NCBI RefSeq assembly: GCF_023740735.1
Contig: NZ_JAMRXH010000007.1
Span: 124,001-188,000, forward strand
Source: Nocardia sp. CDC159
GTDB taxonomy: Bacteria; Actinomycetota; Actinomycetes; Mycobacteriales; Mycobacteriaceae
Length of the DNA stretch: 64,000 bases
Direction: 5' to 3'
Translations under genes and position numbers: made by a program
Notes under the pieces: generated by a model
What the model saw: only the letters and a program-made list of their open reading frames with translations
What the model was told of the DNA's origin: nothing
Database searches by the model: none
Part shown: positions 1 to 7,675 of the stretch, in pieces
Layout: the number at the start of each line of letters is the position of its first letter
How positions within the stretch are numbered: position 1 is the first letter of the stretch

Positions 1-576
1 GTCGTCCGGCGTCCCCGGCGGATGGACGGGCTTCTCCAGAAATCCGGTGATGCGGCCCGATTCGTCGGAATCGATGCAGCCGAACGCGTTCGCCTCGGCG
101 CGCGGCACCCGGATCCCGGCCACGGTCACCCCGGCCCCGGAGTCGATGTGATGCTGCACCATCTGCTCCGGATCCATCCGGTACACGTGGTCGGCGCCGA
201 ACACCACGATGTAGTCCGGATCCTCGTCGAAGATGAGGTTCATCGACTGCAGGATCGCGTCGGCGCTGCCGGTGTACCAGCGCGGGCCGAGGCGCTGCTG
301 GGCGGGCACCGGGGTGATGTACTCGCCGGTGAAACCCGACAGCCGCCAGGTCTGGGAGATGTGCCGGTCCAGCGAATGCGACTTGTACTGGGTGAGTACG
401 CACAACCGCAGATATCCGGCGTTGACGAGATTGGACAGGACGAAGTCGATCAGCCGGTACGCGCCCCCGAACGGGACCGCGGGTTTGGCACGGTCCTTGG
501 TGAGCGGGAAGAGCCGCTTGCCCTCACCGCCGGCGAGCACGATCCCGAGTACGTGCGGCTGGCTCCTCACATTCAT
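1..576 (-). CDS. glgC: Glucose-1-phosphate adenylyltransferase (ADP-glucose pyrophosphorylase), 3' part cut by window edge
   Basis: The enzyme makes ADP-glucose from glucose-1-phosphate and ATP, feeding glycogen and maltose-1-phosphate/alpha-glucan synthesis in the cytoplasm. The first 192 codons are visible. They contain the nucleotidyltransferase signature LAGGEGKRLFPLT near residue 14, then DRAKPAVPFGGAYRLIDF, the motif GPRWYTGSADAI, and VVFGADHVYRMD. Sequence and spacing match actinobacterial GlgC closely. The ATG at 576 gives an MNVRSQPHVLGIVLAGG start, which fits the family; the C-terminal beta-helix lies outside the window. It is divergent from glgA across a 178-bp spacer that must hold both promoters, as remembered for mycobacterial Rv1212c/Rv1213. 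Confidence 0.97.
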   Translation of the reverse strand, partial: MNVRSQPHVLGIVLAGGEGKRLFPLTKDRAKPAVPFGGAYRLIDFVLSNLVNAGYLRLCVLTQYKSHSLDRHISQTWRLSGFTGEYITPVPAQQRLGPRWYTGSADAILQSMNLIFDEDPDYIVVFGADHVYRMDPEQMVQHHIDSGAGVTVAGIRVPRAEANAFGCIDSDESGRITGFLEKPVHPPGTPDD

Positions 577-754
577 AACGTACTGCATTTTTGGCGCCGT
601 CTCCGGCGTCGCAGGTTCGCGGCCCCTAGGTCTGGTCGTTCAGCGGTCGAGACTCGCGCGGTTGCGTGCGCGCGATCCGGAGCGTTCGTCGTTACCGGTG
701 GCAGTCGACCTGCACAAGTGGTCAAGGTCGCAGGGGAGCGTTTAGTTTGGAGCG

Positions 755-1981
755 GTGAGTTTCGGCGCGGATGGCGGTCGCGAGCCGACAGGGCCTGCGG
801 AGCGGGAACGGTTGCGGGTGGCGATGCTGACCCGCGAATGGCCGCCGGAGGTGTACGGCGGGGCGGGGGTTCATGTCACCGAGCTGGTGTCGCGGCTGCG
901 GGAGCTCTGCGATGTGACGGTGCACTGCATGGGGGTGGCGCGGGCGGATGCCGTGGTGCACCAAGCGGATCCGTCGCTCTACGCGGCCAATTCGGCGCTG
1001 CAGATGATGTCGGCGCAGCTGCGCATGGCCGATGCGGTGGGCGGGGTGGACGTGGTCCATTCGCACACCTGGTACACCGGTCTGGCCGGACATCTGGCGG
1101 CGACGCTGTACGGGATTCCGCATGTGCTGACCGCGCATTCGCTCGAGCCGCGCCGCCCCTGGAAGGCCGAGCAACTCGGCGGTGGCTATCGGCTGTCGTC
1201 ATGGTCGGAGCGCAACGCCATGGAGTACGCCGATGCCGTCGTCGCCGTCAGCGAGGGTATGCGCCACGATGTGCTCGACGCCTATCCCACCATCGACCCG
1301 GCCCGAGTGCATGTGGTGCACAACGGAATCGACGCCGGGCTGTGGCATCCGGGCGGCCCGGTCGGCGAGGCCCGCGACGTGCTGGGCGAACTCGGCGTGC
1401 GCACCGACCTGCCCATCGCCGCCTTCGTCGGCCGCATCACCCGCCAGAAGGGCGTCGCCCACCTGCTGCACGCCGCCCGCGATTTCGATCCCGACATCCA
1501 GCTGGTGCTGTGCGCCGGGGCGCCCGATACCGCCCAGCTCGAGGCCGAGGTCTCGCAGGCGGTGGCCGAGCTGGCCCGCACCCGCGGCGGCGTGTTCTGG
1601 GTCCGGGAAATGCTCCCCACCGAGCAGGTTCGCCAGATCCTATCCGCCGCAACGGTATTCGTCTGCCCCTCGGTCTACGAACCACTGGGTATCGTGAATC
1701 TCGAGGCCATGGCCTGCGGCACCGCCGTGGTCGCCTCCGACGTCGGCGGCATCCCCGAGGTCGTCGCCGACGGCATCACCGGCCGCCTGGTCCACTACGC
1801 CCCCGACCACCCCGAGGACTACGAACGCGGCCTCGCCGAGGCGGTCAACGCCATCGCCGCCGACCCGGCCCGGGCCGCCGCCCTGGGCAGCGCGGGCCGT
1901 AGCCGCGCCATGGCCGAATTCGACTGGTCGCAGGTCGCCCGCCAAACCGTCGCGCTCTACGACCGGGTCCGCAAGGGCTGA
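755..1981 (+). CDS. glgA: ADP-glucose-dependent glycosyltransferase (GlgA/GlgM family)
   Basis: GT4-family glycosyltransferase that uses ADP-glucose. In mycobacteria the orthologue (Rv1212c, GlgM) chiefly makes maltose-1-phosphate for alpha-glucan synthesis, which is known of the family and not shown here. The N-terminal motif MLTREWPPEVYGGAGVHVTE, the middle FVGRITRQKGV and the C-terminal donor-site motif VYEPLGIVNLEAMA are all intact. The length of 408 aa is about 20 aa more than the mycobacterial protein. The upstream GTG at 755 has GGAG only 2 bases away, so the GTG at 818 (VAMLTREW, with GGGA about 10 bases upstream) may be the true start. It faces glgC and is convergent with the methyltransferase gene. 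Confidence 0.94.
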   Translation: MSFGADGGREPTGPAERERLRVAMLTREWPPEVYGGAGVHVTELVSRLRELCDVTVHCMGVARADAVVHQADPSLYAANSALQMMSAQLRMADAVGGVDVVHSHTWYTGLAGHLAATLYGIPHVLTAHSLEPRRPWKAEQLGGGYRLSSWSERNAMEYADAVVAVSEGMRHDVLDAYPTIDPARVHVVHNGIDAGLWHPGGPVGEARDVLGELGVRTDLPIAAFVGRITRQKGVAHLLHAARDFDPDIQLVLCAGAPDTAQLEAEVSQAVAELARTRGGVFWVREMLPTEQVRQILSAATVFVCPSVYEPLGIVNLEAMACGTAVVASDVGGIPEVVADGITGRLVHYAPDHPEDYERGLAEAVNAIAADPARAAALGSAGRSRAMAEFDWSQVARQTVALYDRVRKG

Positions 1982-2016
1982 CGGCCGGGAGTTAGTCAGG
2001 GTCGGCCGGAGCCCGG

Positions 2017-2868
2017 CTAGCGGGGGCGGTAGGTCGATATGGTCACCGAGGCCGTTACCTGGACAACTTCTGGCAACTCCGCGATGCGGGTGGTGCGGGT
2101 GGTGGCGGCGTGGTGGGCCGAGGGGCCCATGGCGGCGACGTTGGCCATGTCGGTGTGGTCGAGCTTCATCGAGTATTCGACCAGGGTGTGGTCGAGGCGG
2201 TGGAAGTGGCCGGACAGGGTGTCGGCGAGGCGGGCGTCCTTCGCCGCGTCGACGGTGACCATGCCCAGGGGCTCGATCAGTTCGCCGAGGTGCCGCGGGG
2301 TGGGGGTCACCACCAGAAACATTCCGTCCGGTTCGAGTACGCGGGCGACCTCGTCGGGGTTGCGGGGGGCGAAGATCGACAGGACGTGAGTGAGGGCGGC
2401 GTCTCGGATGGGCAGGCCGCGCCAGGCGTCGGCCAGGATCGACGCGGCGCGCGGGTGGGCGCGGGCGCCACGCCGGGCGGCGGGCTTGCTGACATCCAGG
2501 GCGATCCCGTACGCGTCCGGCGCGGCGTCGAGGGCCGCGGCGAGGTAGTAGCCGGTGCCGGAGCCGATCTCCAGCAGCGTGTGCGGCTCCCCCCGGCCGA
2601 TTGCCGTGACCAGTGCGTCGGCGATCGGGGCGAAATGGTGTTCACCCTGAAAGGCGGCCCGCGCGTCCAGCATGGCGGCGGTGTCGCCGGTCATCTTGGT
2701 CGACGCACCGGTCAGCAGGCTCACGTAGCCCTGGCGGGCGATGTCGAAGCTGTGCCGACGCGCGCAGACCAGCGAGCGATCGCGCACGGTCAGGGCATCC
2801 CCGCATTCGGGACAGGCCAGCGACCGCGCGATCGCGGTGAGCGGCTCGGCGCCGGAGTGCACCGGCAT
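2017..2868 (-). CDS. RlmA/TlrB-like 23S rRNA (guanine-N1)-methyltransferase
   Basis: Class I SAM methyltransferase of the RlmA family, which methylates G745 (RlmA-I) or G748 (RlmA-II/TlrB) in hairpin 35 of 23S rRNA; the latter contributes to tylosin resistance in some actinomycetes. The N-terminus carries a zinc finger, CPECGDALTVRDRSLVCARR followed by H, then HSFDIARQGYVSLL. The SAM motif LLEIGSGTGYYL is near residue 95 and a VLSIFAPRNPDEVARVL segment follows. At 283 aa it is the usual family length. Which guanine is modified cannot be read from the sequence. The start at 2868 places the zinc finger 18 residues in. It is convergent with glgA, with 35 bp between stops. Confidence 0.85.
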   Translation of the reverse strand: MPVHSGAEPLTAIARSLACPECGDALTVRDRSLVCARRHSFDIARQGYVSLLTGASTKMTGDTAAMLDARAAFQGEHHFAPIADALVTAIGRGEPHTLLEIGSGTGYYLAAALDAAPDAYGIALDVSKPAARRGARAHPRAASILADAWRGLPIRDAALTHVLSIFAPRNPDEVARVLEPDGMFLVVTPTPRHLGELIEPLGMVTVDAAKDARLADTLSGHFHRLDHTLVEYSMKLDHTDMANVAAMGPSAHHAATTRTTRIAELPEVVQVTASVTISTYRPR

Positions 2869-2883
2869 CGATGCGACGGGCGA

Positions 2884-3051
2884 CTAGCTGGTGACTTCGG
2901 TGAGCTCTTTGCCGAGGGCCGCGGCCTCTTCCGGCGTGAGCTCGACGACCAGACGCCCGCCACCCTCGAGTGGAACCCGCATGACGATTCCACGCCCTTC
3001 CTTGGTTGCCTCGAGGGGACCGTCCCCGGTGCGGGGCTTCATGGCCGCCAT
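2884..3051 (-). CDS. DUF3117 small protein (Rv1211-like)
   Basis: This 55-aa protein starts MAAMKPRTGDGPLEATKEGR and is almost invariant across actinobacteria; its function is unknown. The ATG at 3051 was chosen over a longer frame because GGAGGGAG lies just upstream (about 3058-3066) and because the family always starts at MAAMKP. The sequence predicts a compact basic N-terminus, a GGGRLVVELTP strand and an acidic C-terminal helix. It sits between tag and the methyltransferase in the same direction, matching the conserved tag-DUF3117-glgA order of mycobacteria. Confidence 0.93.
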   Translation of the reverse strand: MAAMKPRTGDGPLEATKEGRGIVMRVPLEGGGRLVVELTPEEAAALGKELTEVTS

Positions 3052-3232
3052 CCTCTGCTCCCTCCAGATCCGCGCGGTCTGCTGCGCACTTTCTTGGAAC
3101 TCATGTGTTGTCACCAACAGGCAGCCGCCGCGCGCGAGAAGCCGCGCCCGGAGGGCTGCACCACGCCTATTCTTCCTCATCACGGAACTGGGCGGGTACC
3201 TGAGTTCGAAAACCGACCGCCGTGGCGCGTGT

Positions 3233-3820
3233 TCACCCGCGCGGATGAACCCAGCAATCGGCCAGATGATCGTCGACCATACCGGTCGCCTGCATGAGGG
3301 CATACGCCGTGGTCGGGCCCACGAAACGGAAGCCGCGGCGTTTCAGTTCCTTTGCCAGAGCAACGGATTCGGGTGTGACCGCGGGCACGTCGCCGAGGGT
3401 GCGCGGGCGCGGGCGCGTCGGCGGCGCGAAGGACCAGAGCAGCTCGTCCAGGGACCGACCAAGATCGGCAGCAACCCGCGCGTTGCCGATGCAGGATTCG
3501 ATCTTGGCGCGATTGCGCACGATGCCCGGATCGGTCAGCAGCCGCTCGACGTCGGCGTCGGTGAAGGCCGCCACCCGGTCGATGACGAAGCCGTCGAAGG
3601 CCGCCCGGAAGGCGGGTCGCTTGCGCAGGATGGTGATCCAGGACAGGCCGGACTGGAACGCCTCGAGGCACATCCGCTCGAACAGCGCGTCGTCGCCGTG
3701 CAGCGGCTGCCCCCACTCCGTGTCGTGGTAGTCGCGGTAGAGCCGCGAGGACTCCGCCCAGCCGCAGCGGATCCGGCCGTCGGCGTCGGGCTTGCCGTCG
3801 GCCGCGACGGGGGCGCTCAT
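3233..3820 (-). CDS. tag: DNA-3-methyladenine glycosylase I
   Basis: The enzyme excises 3-methyladenine from alkylated DNA as the first step of base excision repair. The 195-aa protein has the family's zinc site: C19 in RCGWA, H32 in YHDTEWG, and the C-terminal pair H185 and C189 in DDHLADCWVH, with the same H-x3-C spacing as E. coli Tag. The helix-hairpin-helix-like core SGLSWITILRKRPAFRAAF is present. The start codon overlaps the stop of the upstream DivIVA-like gene by four bases, implying translational coupling. The gene matches mycobacterial tagA (Rv1210) in context. Confidence 0.95.
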   Translation of the reverse strand: MSAPVAADGKPDADGRIRCGWAESSRLYRDYHDTEWGQPLHGDDALFERMCLEAFQSGLSWITILRKRPAFRAAFDGFVIDRVAAFTDADVERLLTDPGIVRNRAKIESCIGNARVAADLGRSLDELLWSFAPPTRPRPRTLGDVPAVTPESVALAKELKRRGFRFVGPTTAYALMQATGMVDDHLADCWVHPRG

Positions 3821-4218
3821 CGGGCGTCTCCGGTGGCGTCGGCATGCGAATCCTCGACCAGCTGGGCGGGCGGTTGCACCTGCGGGATGGACGGGGCCTC
3901 GGCGGGGCGGCCGTTGCCCGACGGTGTGCCCTGCTCGGCGCGGGCCTGGGCCAGCTGCGCCTCCAACTCGTCGATGCGGGCGGCCAAACGGGTCAGCGCC
4001 CAGTCCACCTCACCGGCCTTGTAACCGCGGAACACCTGCTGGAAGCGCAGCGCGCGCACATCGGCGCCGCCGATGCCCTCGGCGGGCAGCACGGTCGCGG
4101 TCGTGCCCTCGGGCAGCGGCCCCAGCTCCTCTCCGCGTCCGAACACCGCGCTCGCGACCAGGAACAGCAGCGCGGCGACCAGGCCGACGATGAGCACGTA
4201 CAGCAGCAGCGTGAGCAT
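3817..4218 (-). CDS. DivIVA-domain-containing small membrane protein (Rv1209-like)
   Basis: 133-aa protein with one N-terminal transmembrane segment (MLTLLLYVLIVGLVAALLFL), a short LPEGTTATVLP stretch, a DivIVA-like motif FRGYKAGEVDWALTRLAARI around residues 63-82, then a coiled-coil helix and an Ala/Pro-rich tail. Proteins of this type have been linked to the division or elongation machinery by domain only; no direct function is known to me. The ATG at 4218 places the membrane helix at the very start. It is translationally coupled to tag through ATGA. A strong GC hairpin at 4277-4311 separates it from the upstream 62-aa gene. Confidence 0.85.
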   Translation of the reverse strand: MLTLLLYVLIVGLVAALLFLVASAVFGRGEELGPLPEGTTATVLPAEGIGGADVRALRFQQVFRGYKAGEVDWALTRLAARIDELEAQLAQARAEQGTPSGNGRPAEAPSIPQVQPPAQLVEDSHADATGDAR

Positions 4219-4276
4219 AGGGACGAGGATAGGTGGCGAGGGCGACAGATTCGGCCCGGCGTCGGCCCGCCGACCT

Positions 4277-4311
4277 CCGCCGAGCCGGGCCCTCATCGCC
4301 CGGCTCGGCGG
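4277..4311. terminator. 14-bp perfect stem-loop, terminator-like
   Basis: Bases 4277-4290 are the exact reverse complement of 4298-4311 with a 7-base loop. No T-tract follows on either strand, so if it terminates transcription it is of the hairpin-only type reported in actinobacteria. It lies 59 bp below the stop of the 62-aa gene (4370) and 59 bp above the start of the DivIVA-like gene, the right place for a boundary between two minus-strand units. Confidence 0.6.
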
Positions 4312-4369
4312 CCCGGCGGGGTGCGCGCCGGAAATCTGGACGGTACGGGATGGTTTGCTAGAGGATCGC

Positions 4370-4558
4370 TCAGCGTTCGCCGGTACGCCGGAAGCAGGAG
4401 GCCGCCGCCGCCAGATACTGTCGGCAGCCGCCGCCGTGCCCCGCATGCACGGCCAGGATGAACCGGGCGTGGTCGTAGCTGAGATCGGCCGGTTCGTGGG
4501 CGCAGTCGCGGCTGCCTGCCAGCCATGGATCGCGGGCGTCCGGGGGCGGCGTGTCCAT
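4370..4558 (-). CDS. Uncharacterised 62-aa Cys/His-containing protein
   Basis: Small acidic protein of 62 residues, starting MDTPPPDARDPWLAGSRDC. The central part CAHEPADLSYDHARFILAVH and the end GGGCRQYLAAA hold regularly spaced Cys and His residues, which could bind metal or form a disulfide. The ATG at 4558 was chosen because GGAGG lies 8 bases upstream (4567-4571); an upstream in-frame GTG at 4642 has no ribosome site. I do not recognise a named family, although short proteins of this style are familiar from Nocardia genomes. It is divergent from the large HTH regulator at 4778. Confidence 0.6.
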   Translation of the reverse strand: MDTPPPDARDPWLAGSRDCAHEPADLSYDHARFILAVHAGHGGGCRQYLAAAASCFRRTGER

Positions 4559-4720
4559 GGGCGGTACCTCCAACAGCGCGGGCGGCGCACCCGGCGCCGA
4601 CAACCGGACCATGGGGATCGCCGGCCCGGTTCGGGTTGTCACGGCTGCGAAGGTTGTCGCCTCGACGCCGGATGCACTTAGTACTTTCGCCGTGTTGCGA
4701 CCGATATGAAATCGCGCACC

Positions 4721-4749
4721 GTTGGCGTTGGTGTTGGCCTACTGTTGGC
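4721..4749. repeat. GTTGGY hexamer iterons upstream of the HTH regulator
   Basis: Three head-to-tail hexamers (GTTGGC 4721-4726, GTTGGT 4727-4732, GTTGGC 4733-4738) are followed by a fourth GTTGGC at 4744-4749, which is 11 bp after the third. The cluster lies 29-57 bp before the ATG of the regulator gene, so it may be an autoregulatory operator. This is inference from position and repetition. Confidence 0.45.
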
Positions 4750-4777
4750 ACAAGAGCTGTGAAACAAAGGCGTAACA

Positions 4778-6070
4778 ATGGTGTTGGGTCGTCCCTGGAC
4801 CGGATTCGAAGCCGTCGCGCTGCAGGAGGCGATGCGAAAATCCGTGCGGGAGTTCGCCGCTCACCTGGGTGTCGAGATGACGACGGTGGCCAATTGGCGG
4901 GCCGGGTTGAGCGCGGTGACGCCACGGCCGCTCACCCAGGAATTGCTCGACACGTTACTGGTCCAGGTCGGTAGTCAGGTCCGCGAGCGGTTCGAACAGA
5001 TCCTCGCCGAGGGCGAGCAGGCCCTGGGATCGCGCCGAATGCCCCCGCGCCGAACGACTCCCGCCGCGCCGCCCACCCCGGCGTCCGGACACGATCCGGC
5101 GCTGCTGAATCGCCTCGACGATGCCCGTGCCCAGGTCGACCGCACGCTCGCGGCCTGCACCATCGGACCGGCCATGGTCGAGCTGATGGAGGAGCGCGCC
5201 GCGGGCCGGGTGCTCACCTACACCCGCACGCCACCGGCGCGGGTGCTGGCCACGGTGCTGCCGGATGTGCTGGAGGTGCAGGCGATCTCGACGCGCCGCC
5301 AGCCCGCGGCCATCCAGTCGCGGCTGTCGGAGGTCACCGCGGTGCTGGGGCTGCTGATCGCCGACGCGCTGATGAAACTCGGTCAGATCGAACGCGCCAA
5401 CTTCTGGTACGGCACCGCGCGCATGGCCGCCGACGACACCGGCAACCGGCGGCTGCGGGCCCGCGTGCGCGCCCAGCACGCCATGCTGCCGTACTACTAC
5501 GGCAGTGCCGAACACGCGGTGACGCTGGCCCGCGCCGCGCAGGCGCAGCTGCCCGAGATCGCCGACGACGCAACGGCTCTGGCCGCGGCGGCCGAGGCCC
5601 GGGCGCTGGCCCGGCTCGGCGACGTCGAGGGTGCGGAGGCGGCGATGACGCGGGCCCGCACCCGTGCGGCCGAACTCGGCGACACCACCTCCGACGAGGC
5701 GTTCCGCTTCGGGGAGAAGCGGCTGCTGCTCTATCTGTCCGGAACGCTGACCAATCTCGGCCGCATCGCCGACGCCCGGCGCGTTCAGGAGCAGGCGCTG
5801 CAGCTGTACCGCGGCAGTCCCGGCGTCGTGGTCGATCCGGCGCTCATCGAATTGGACATCGCCATCGGATACGCCCGCGAGGGCGCGGTGGACGAGGCGT
5901 GCGCGCTGGCCGCGCGGGTGCTGACCACGCTCCCGGCCGAACATCGCACCACGATCGTGGTGTCGCGGGCGGCCGCGGTGGTCGACGCGATACCCGAGAT
6001 CGGCCGGGGCAGGCGTGCGGTGGAGGAATTGCGGCACCTGGTCGCCGCCGGAACCAGCGAACTGCGGTGA
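4778..6070 (+). CDS. HTH regulator with helical-repeat (TPR-like) C-terminal region
   Basis: 430-aa cytoplasmic protein. Residues 15-50 form a helix-turn-helix of XRE type (ALQEAMRKSVREFAAHLGVE, then TTVANWRAG). After a proline-rich linker, residues 110-430 are almost entirely Ala/Arg/Leu-rich helices with repeated A-x-LA-x-LG patterns typical of TPR or similar superhelical sensor domains. The architecture resembles the large XRE-plus-TPR regulators common in Nocardia and Streptomyces; ligand and targets are unknown. The ATG at 4778 lacks a strong Shine-Dalgarno site. Its stop overlaps the GTG of the phosphotransferase (GTGA), so the two are probably co-translated. Confidence 0.8.
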   Translation: MVLGRPWTGFEAVALQEAMRKSVREFAAHLGVEMTTVANWRAGLSAVTPRPLTQELLDTLLVQVGSQVRERFEQILAEGEQALGSRRMPPRRTTPAAPPTPASGHDPALLNRLDDARAQVDRTLAACTIGPAMVELMEERAAGRVLTYTRTPPARVLATVLPDVLEVQAISTRRQPAAIQSRLSEVTAVLGLLIADALMKLGQIERANFWYGTARMAADDTGNRRLRARVRAQHAMLPYYYGSAEHAVTLARAAQAQLPEIADDATALAAAAEARALARLGDVEGAEAAMTRARTRAAELGDTTSDEAFRFGEKRLLLYLSGTLTNLGRIADARRVQEQALQLYRGSPGVVVDPALIELDIAIGYAREGAVDEACALAARVLTTLPAEHRTTIVVSRAAAVVDAIPEIGRGRRAVEELRHLVAAGTSELR

Positions 6071-6996
6071 GCACGATGTCGGAGGCGGCGACGACGGGAG
6101 CGTCCGCCGCGGGGTTCACGCCGCGGCGGACGCGCTGGATACTCGAACGGGCCTGTGCCGAGGCCGGATTCGAGCCGACGGGCGCGCGGCTGCTGCGCCA
6201 TCACACCAATGCCGTGTACCTGTTGGCCAGTGCGCCGGTCGTGGTGAAGATCGACCGACCGGTCGGGGTGCGGCCGCCGGTGGACGTGGTGACGCTGGTG
6301 CGCTGGCTACAGGCGCAGGACGTGCCGACCGTGCCGCTGGCCGGGACGGCGCAGCCGCTGCGCCTCGGCGGCTGCGCGGTGACGTTCTGGCGCTACTTGC
6401 CCCAGCGCCGCCCGATCGTGGCCGCCGATCTGGCCGAACCGCTGGCGCTGCTGCATGCCCTGCGCACCCGCCCGGCGCAGTGGCTGCCGAACCGACACCT
6501 GGCCGACGCCTTCGCCCACATCGCCCATTCCATCGAGGCGAGCCCCATCCTCACCCCCTTCGACCGCCGCCTGCTGCACGACGAGCGCCTGCGCCTGGCC
6601 GCGGGCGCCGCCGACATCGACTATCTTCTGCGCCCCGGCCTCATCCATGGCGACGCCCACCATCGAAACATTCTGTGGGACACCACCGCCGCCCGCGCCG
6701 TGCTCTGCGACTGGGAGAGCGTCGCCATCGGCCACCCCGAATGGGATCTGATCACCATCGAGGTCCACTGCCGCCGCTTCGCCCACCCCCCGATCGAATA
6801 CGAGAAGTTCTGCCGCGACTACGGCTTCGACATCCGCGACTGGCCCGGCTACCCCTGGCTCCGCGACCTACGCGAACTCCGCATGATCACCACCAACGCC
6901 TACAAGTCCGCCCCCGGATCCCCGAGTGCCCGAGAGGTGTTGCGCCGCATCCAAGGTCTGCGCGAGGGCATCGAGGCGCGCTGGCACATCCTGTGA
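6067..6996 (+). CDS. APH-family phosphotransferase (aminoglycoside phosphotransferase fold)
   Basis: 309-aa kinase-like protein. The catalytic loop LIHGDAHHRNIL (HxDxxxxN, near residue 195) and the metal-binding LCDWESVAIGHPEWDL segment are intact, so it should bind ATP and transfer phosphate. The N-lobe has VVVKIDRP, where the lysine would contact ATP. The substrate is unknown: members phosphorylate aminoglycosides, homoserine, choline or sugars. The GTG at 6067 overlaps the regulator stop; an ATG at 6076 is an equally possible start. Coupling to a TPR-type regulator suggests the kinase and regulator act in one pathway. Confidence 0.8.
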   Translation: MSTMSEAATTGASAAGFTPRRTRWILERACAEAGFEPTGARLLRHHTNAVYLLASAPVVVKIDRPVGVRPPVDVVTLVRWLQAQDVPTVPLAGTAQPLRLGGCAVTFWRYLPQRRPIVAADLAEPLALLHALRTRPAQWLPNRHLADAFAHIAHSIEASPILTPFDRRLLHDERLRLAAGAADIDYLLRPGLIHGDAHHRNILWDTTAARAVLCDWESVAIGHPEWDLITIEVHCRRFAHPPIEYEKFCRDYGFDIRDWPGYPWLRDLRELRMITTNAYKSAPGSPSAREVLRRIQGLREGIEARWHIL

Positions 6997-6997
6997 A

Positions 6998-7582
6998 TCA
7001 GTTCTCGAGCGTCCGGCGACCGGTCAGTGCGTCGAGATCGATGGTGAGCGGAAAGGGCGACTCCACGGTGACGGTCCCGGTGGCTCGCGGGGTGATGTGG
7101 TACTCACCGGTGGTGTCGAGGGTGTAGATCGTGAGGCCGACCGACTCGGTGTCCAGGATGTCGATCACCCAGTAGTTGGCGATCTTGTTGGCGGCGTATT
7201 CGCCTGCCTTGATGGCGTAGTCGCGCACGGCTGATTCGCCGGAAGAGGCGATTTCGATGGCCAGCACGATCTGCTCGCTGCGGACGCGAGGTTGTTCGTC
7301 GACCTCTACGGGGGCGACCACGACGTCGGGCACTTGTCGAGGGGAGCGCCCCACCAATTCGGCTTCCAGTTCCGCGAAGGCTTCCAAGCCTGCTGGCAGT
7401 TGGTTGTTGAGCTGACCGATCAGGCGGGTGACCGCGCGGCTGTGTGGCGGTGCTGGGCGAGCGTTCACGAGCAAGAATCCATTCTCGATCTCGTAACGAT
7501 GGGAAGTATCGACAGGCAGAGCGTCGAATTCTTCCACGGTGATCGACCGCCTGTGCGTCATGTCAGTCGCCTCCACCGTCAT
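6998..7582 (-). CDS. Uma2/DUF820 family restriction-endonuclease-fold protein
   Basis: 194-aa protein of the Uma2 (DUF820) family, a PD-(D/E)XK nuclease-fold group of unclear role that is abundant in cyanobacteria and actinobacteria. Visible family features are the N-terminal MTHRRSITVEEFDALP, the YEIENGFLLVNARPAPPHS strand-turn, PDVVV with the first acidic residue, VLAIEIASSGE with the second, and a later lysine before GEYA; the C-terminal NYWVIDILD is typical. The ATG at 7582 was chosen because GGAGG lies 6 bases upstream. It stands alone on the minus strand and its stop almost touches that of the phosphotransferase. Confidence 0.85.
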   Translation of the reverse strand: MTVEATDMTHRRSITVEEFDALPVDTSHRYEIENGFLLVNARPAPPHSRAVTRLIGQLNNQLPAGLEAFAELEAELVGRSPRQVPDVVVAPVEVDEQPRVRSEQIVLAIEIASSGESAVRDYAIKAGEYAANKIANYWVIDILDTESVGLTIYTLDTTGEYHITPRATGTVTVESPFPLTIDLDALTGRRTLEN

Positions 7583-7675
7583 GATCGCCTCCGTGTACCA
7601 GCCGTAGGTGCGCACTATCCCACATCATCGCATTGCGGATCATGCGCGTCGCGCGGAAATTGCTGTCCGGACCGG

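Noticed and set aside
6067..6996. Calling the APH-fold protein an aminoglycoside resistance gene
   Set aside because: The catalytic loop is generic to the fold; nothing in the sequence fixes the substrate, and coupling to a regulator suggests a different pathway.
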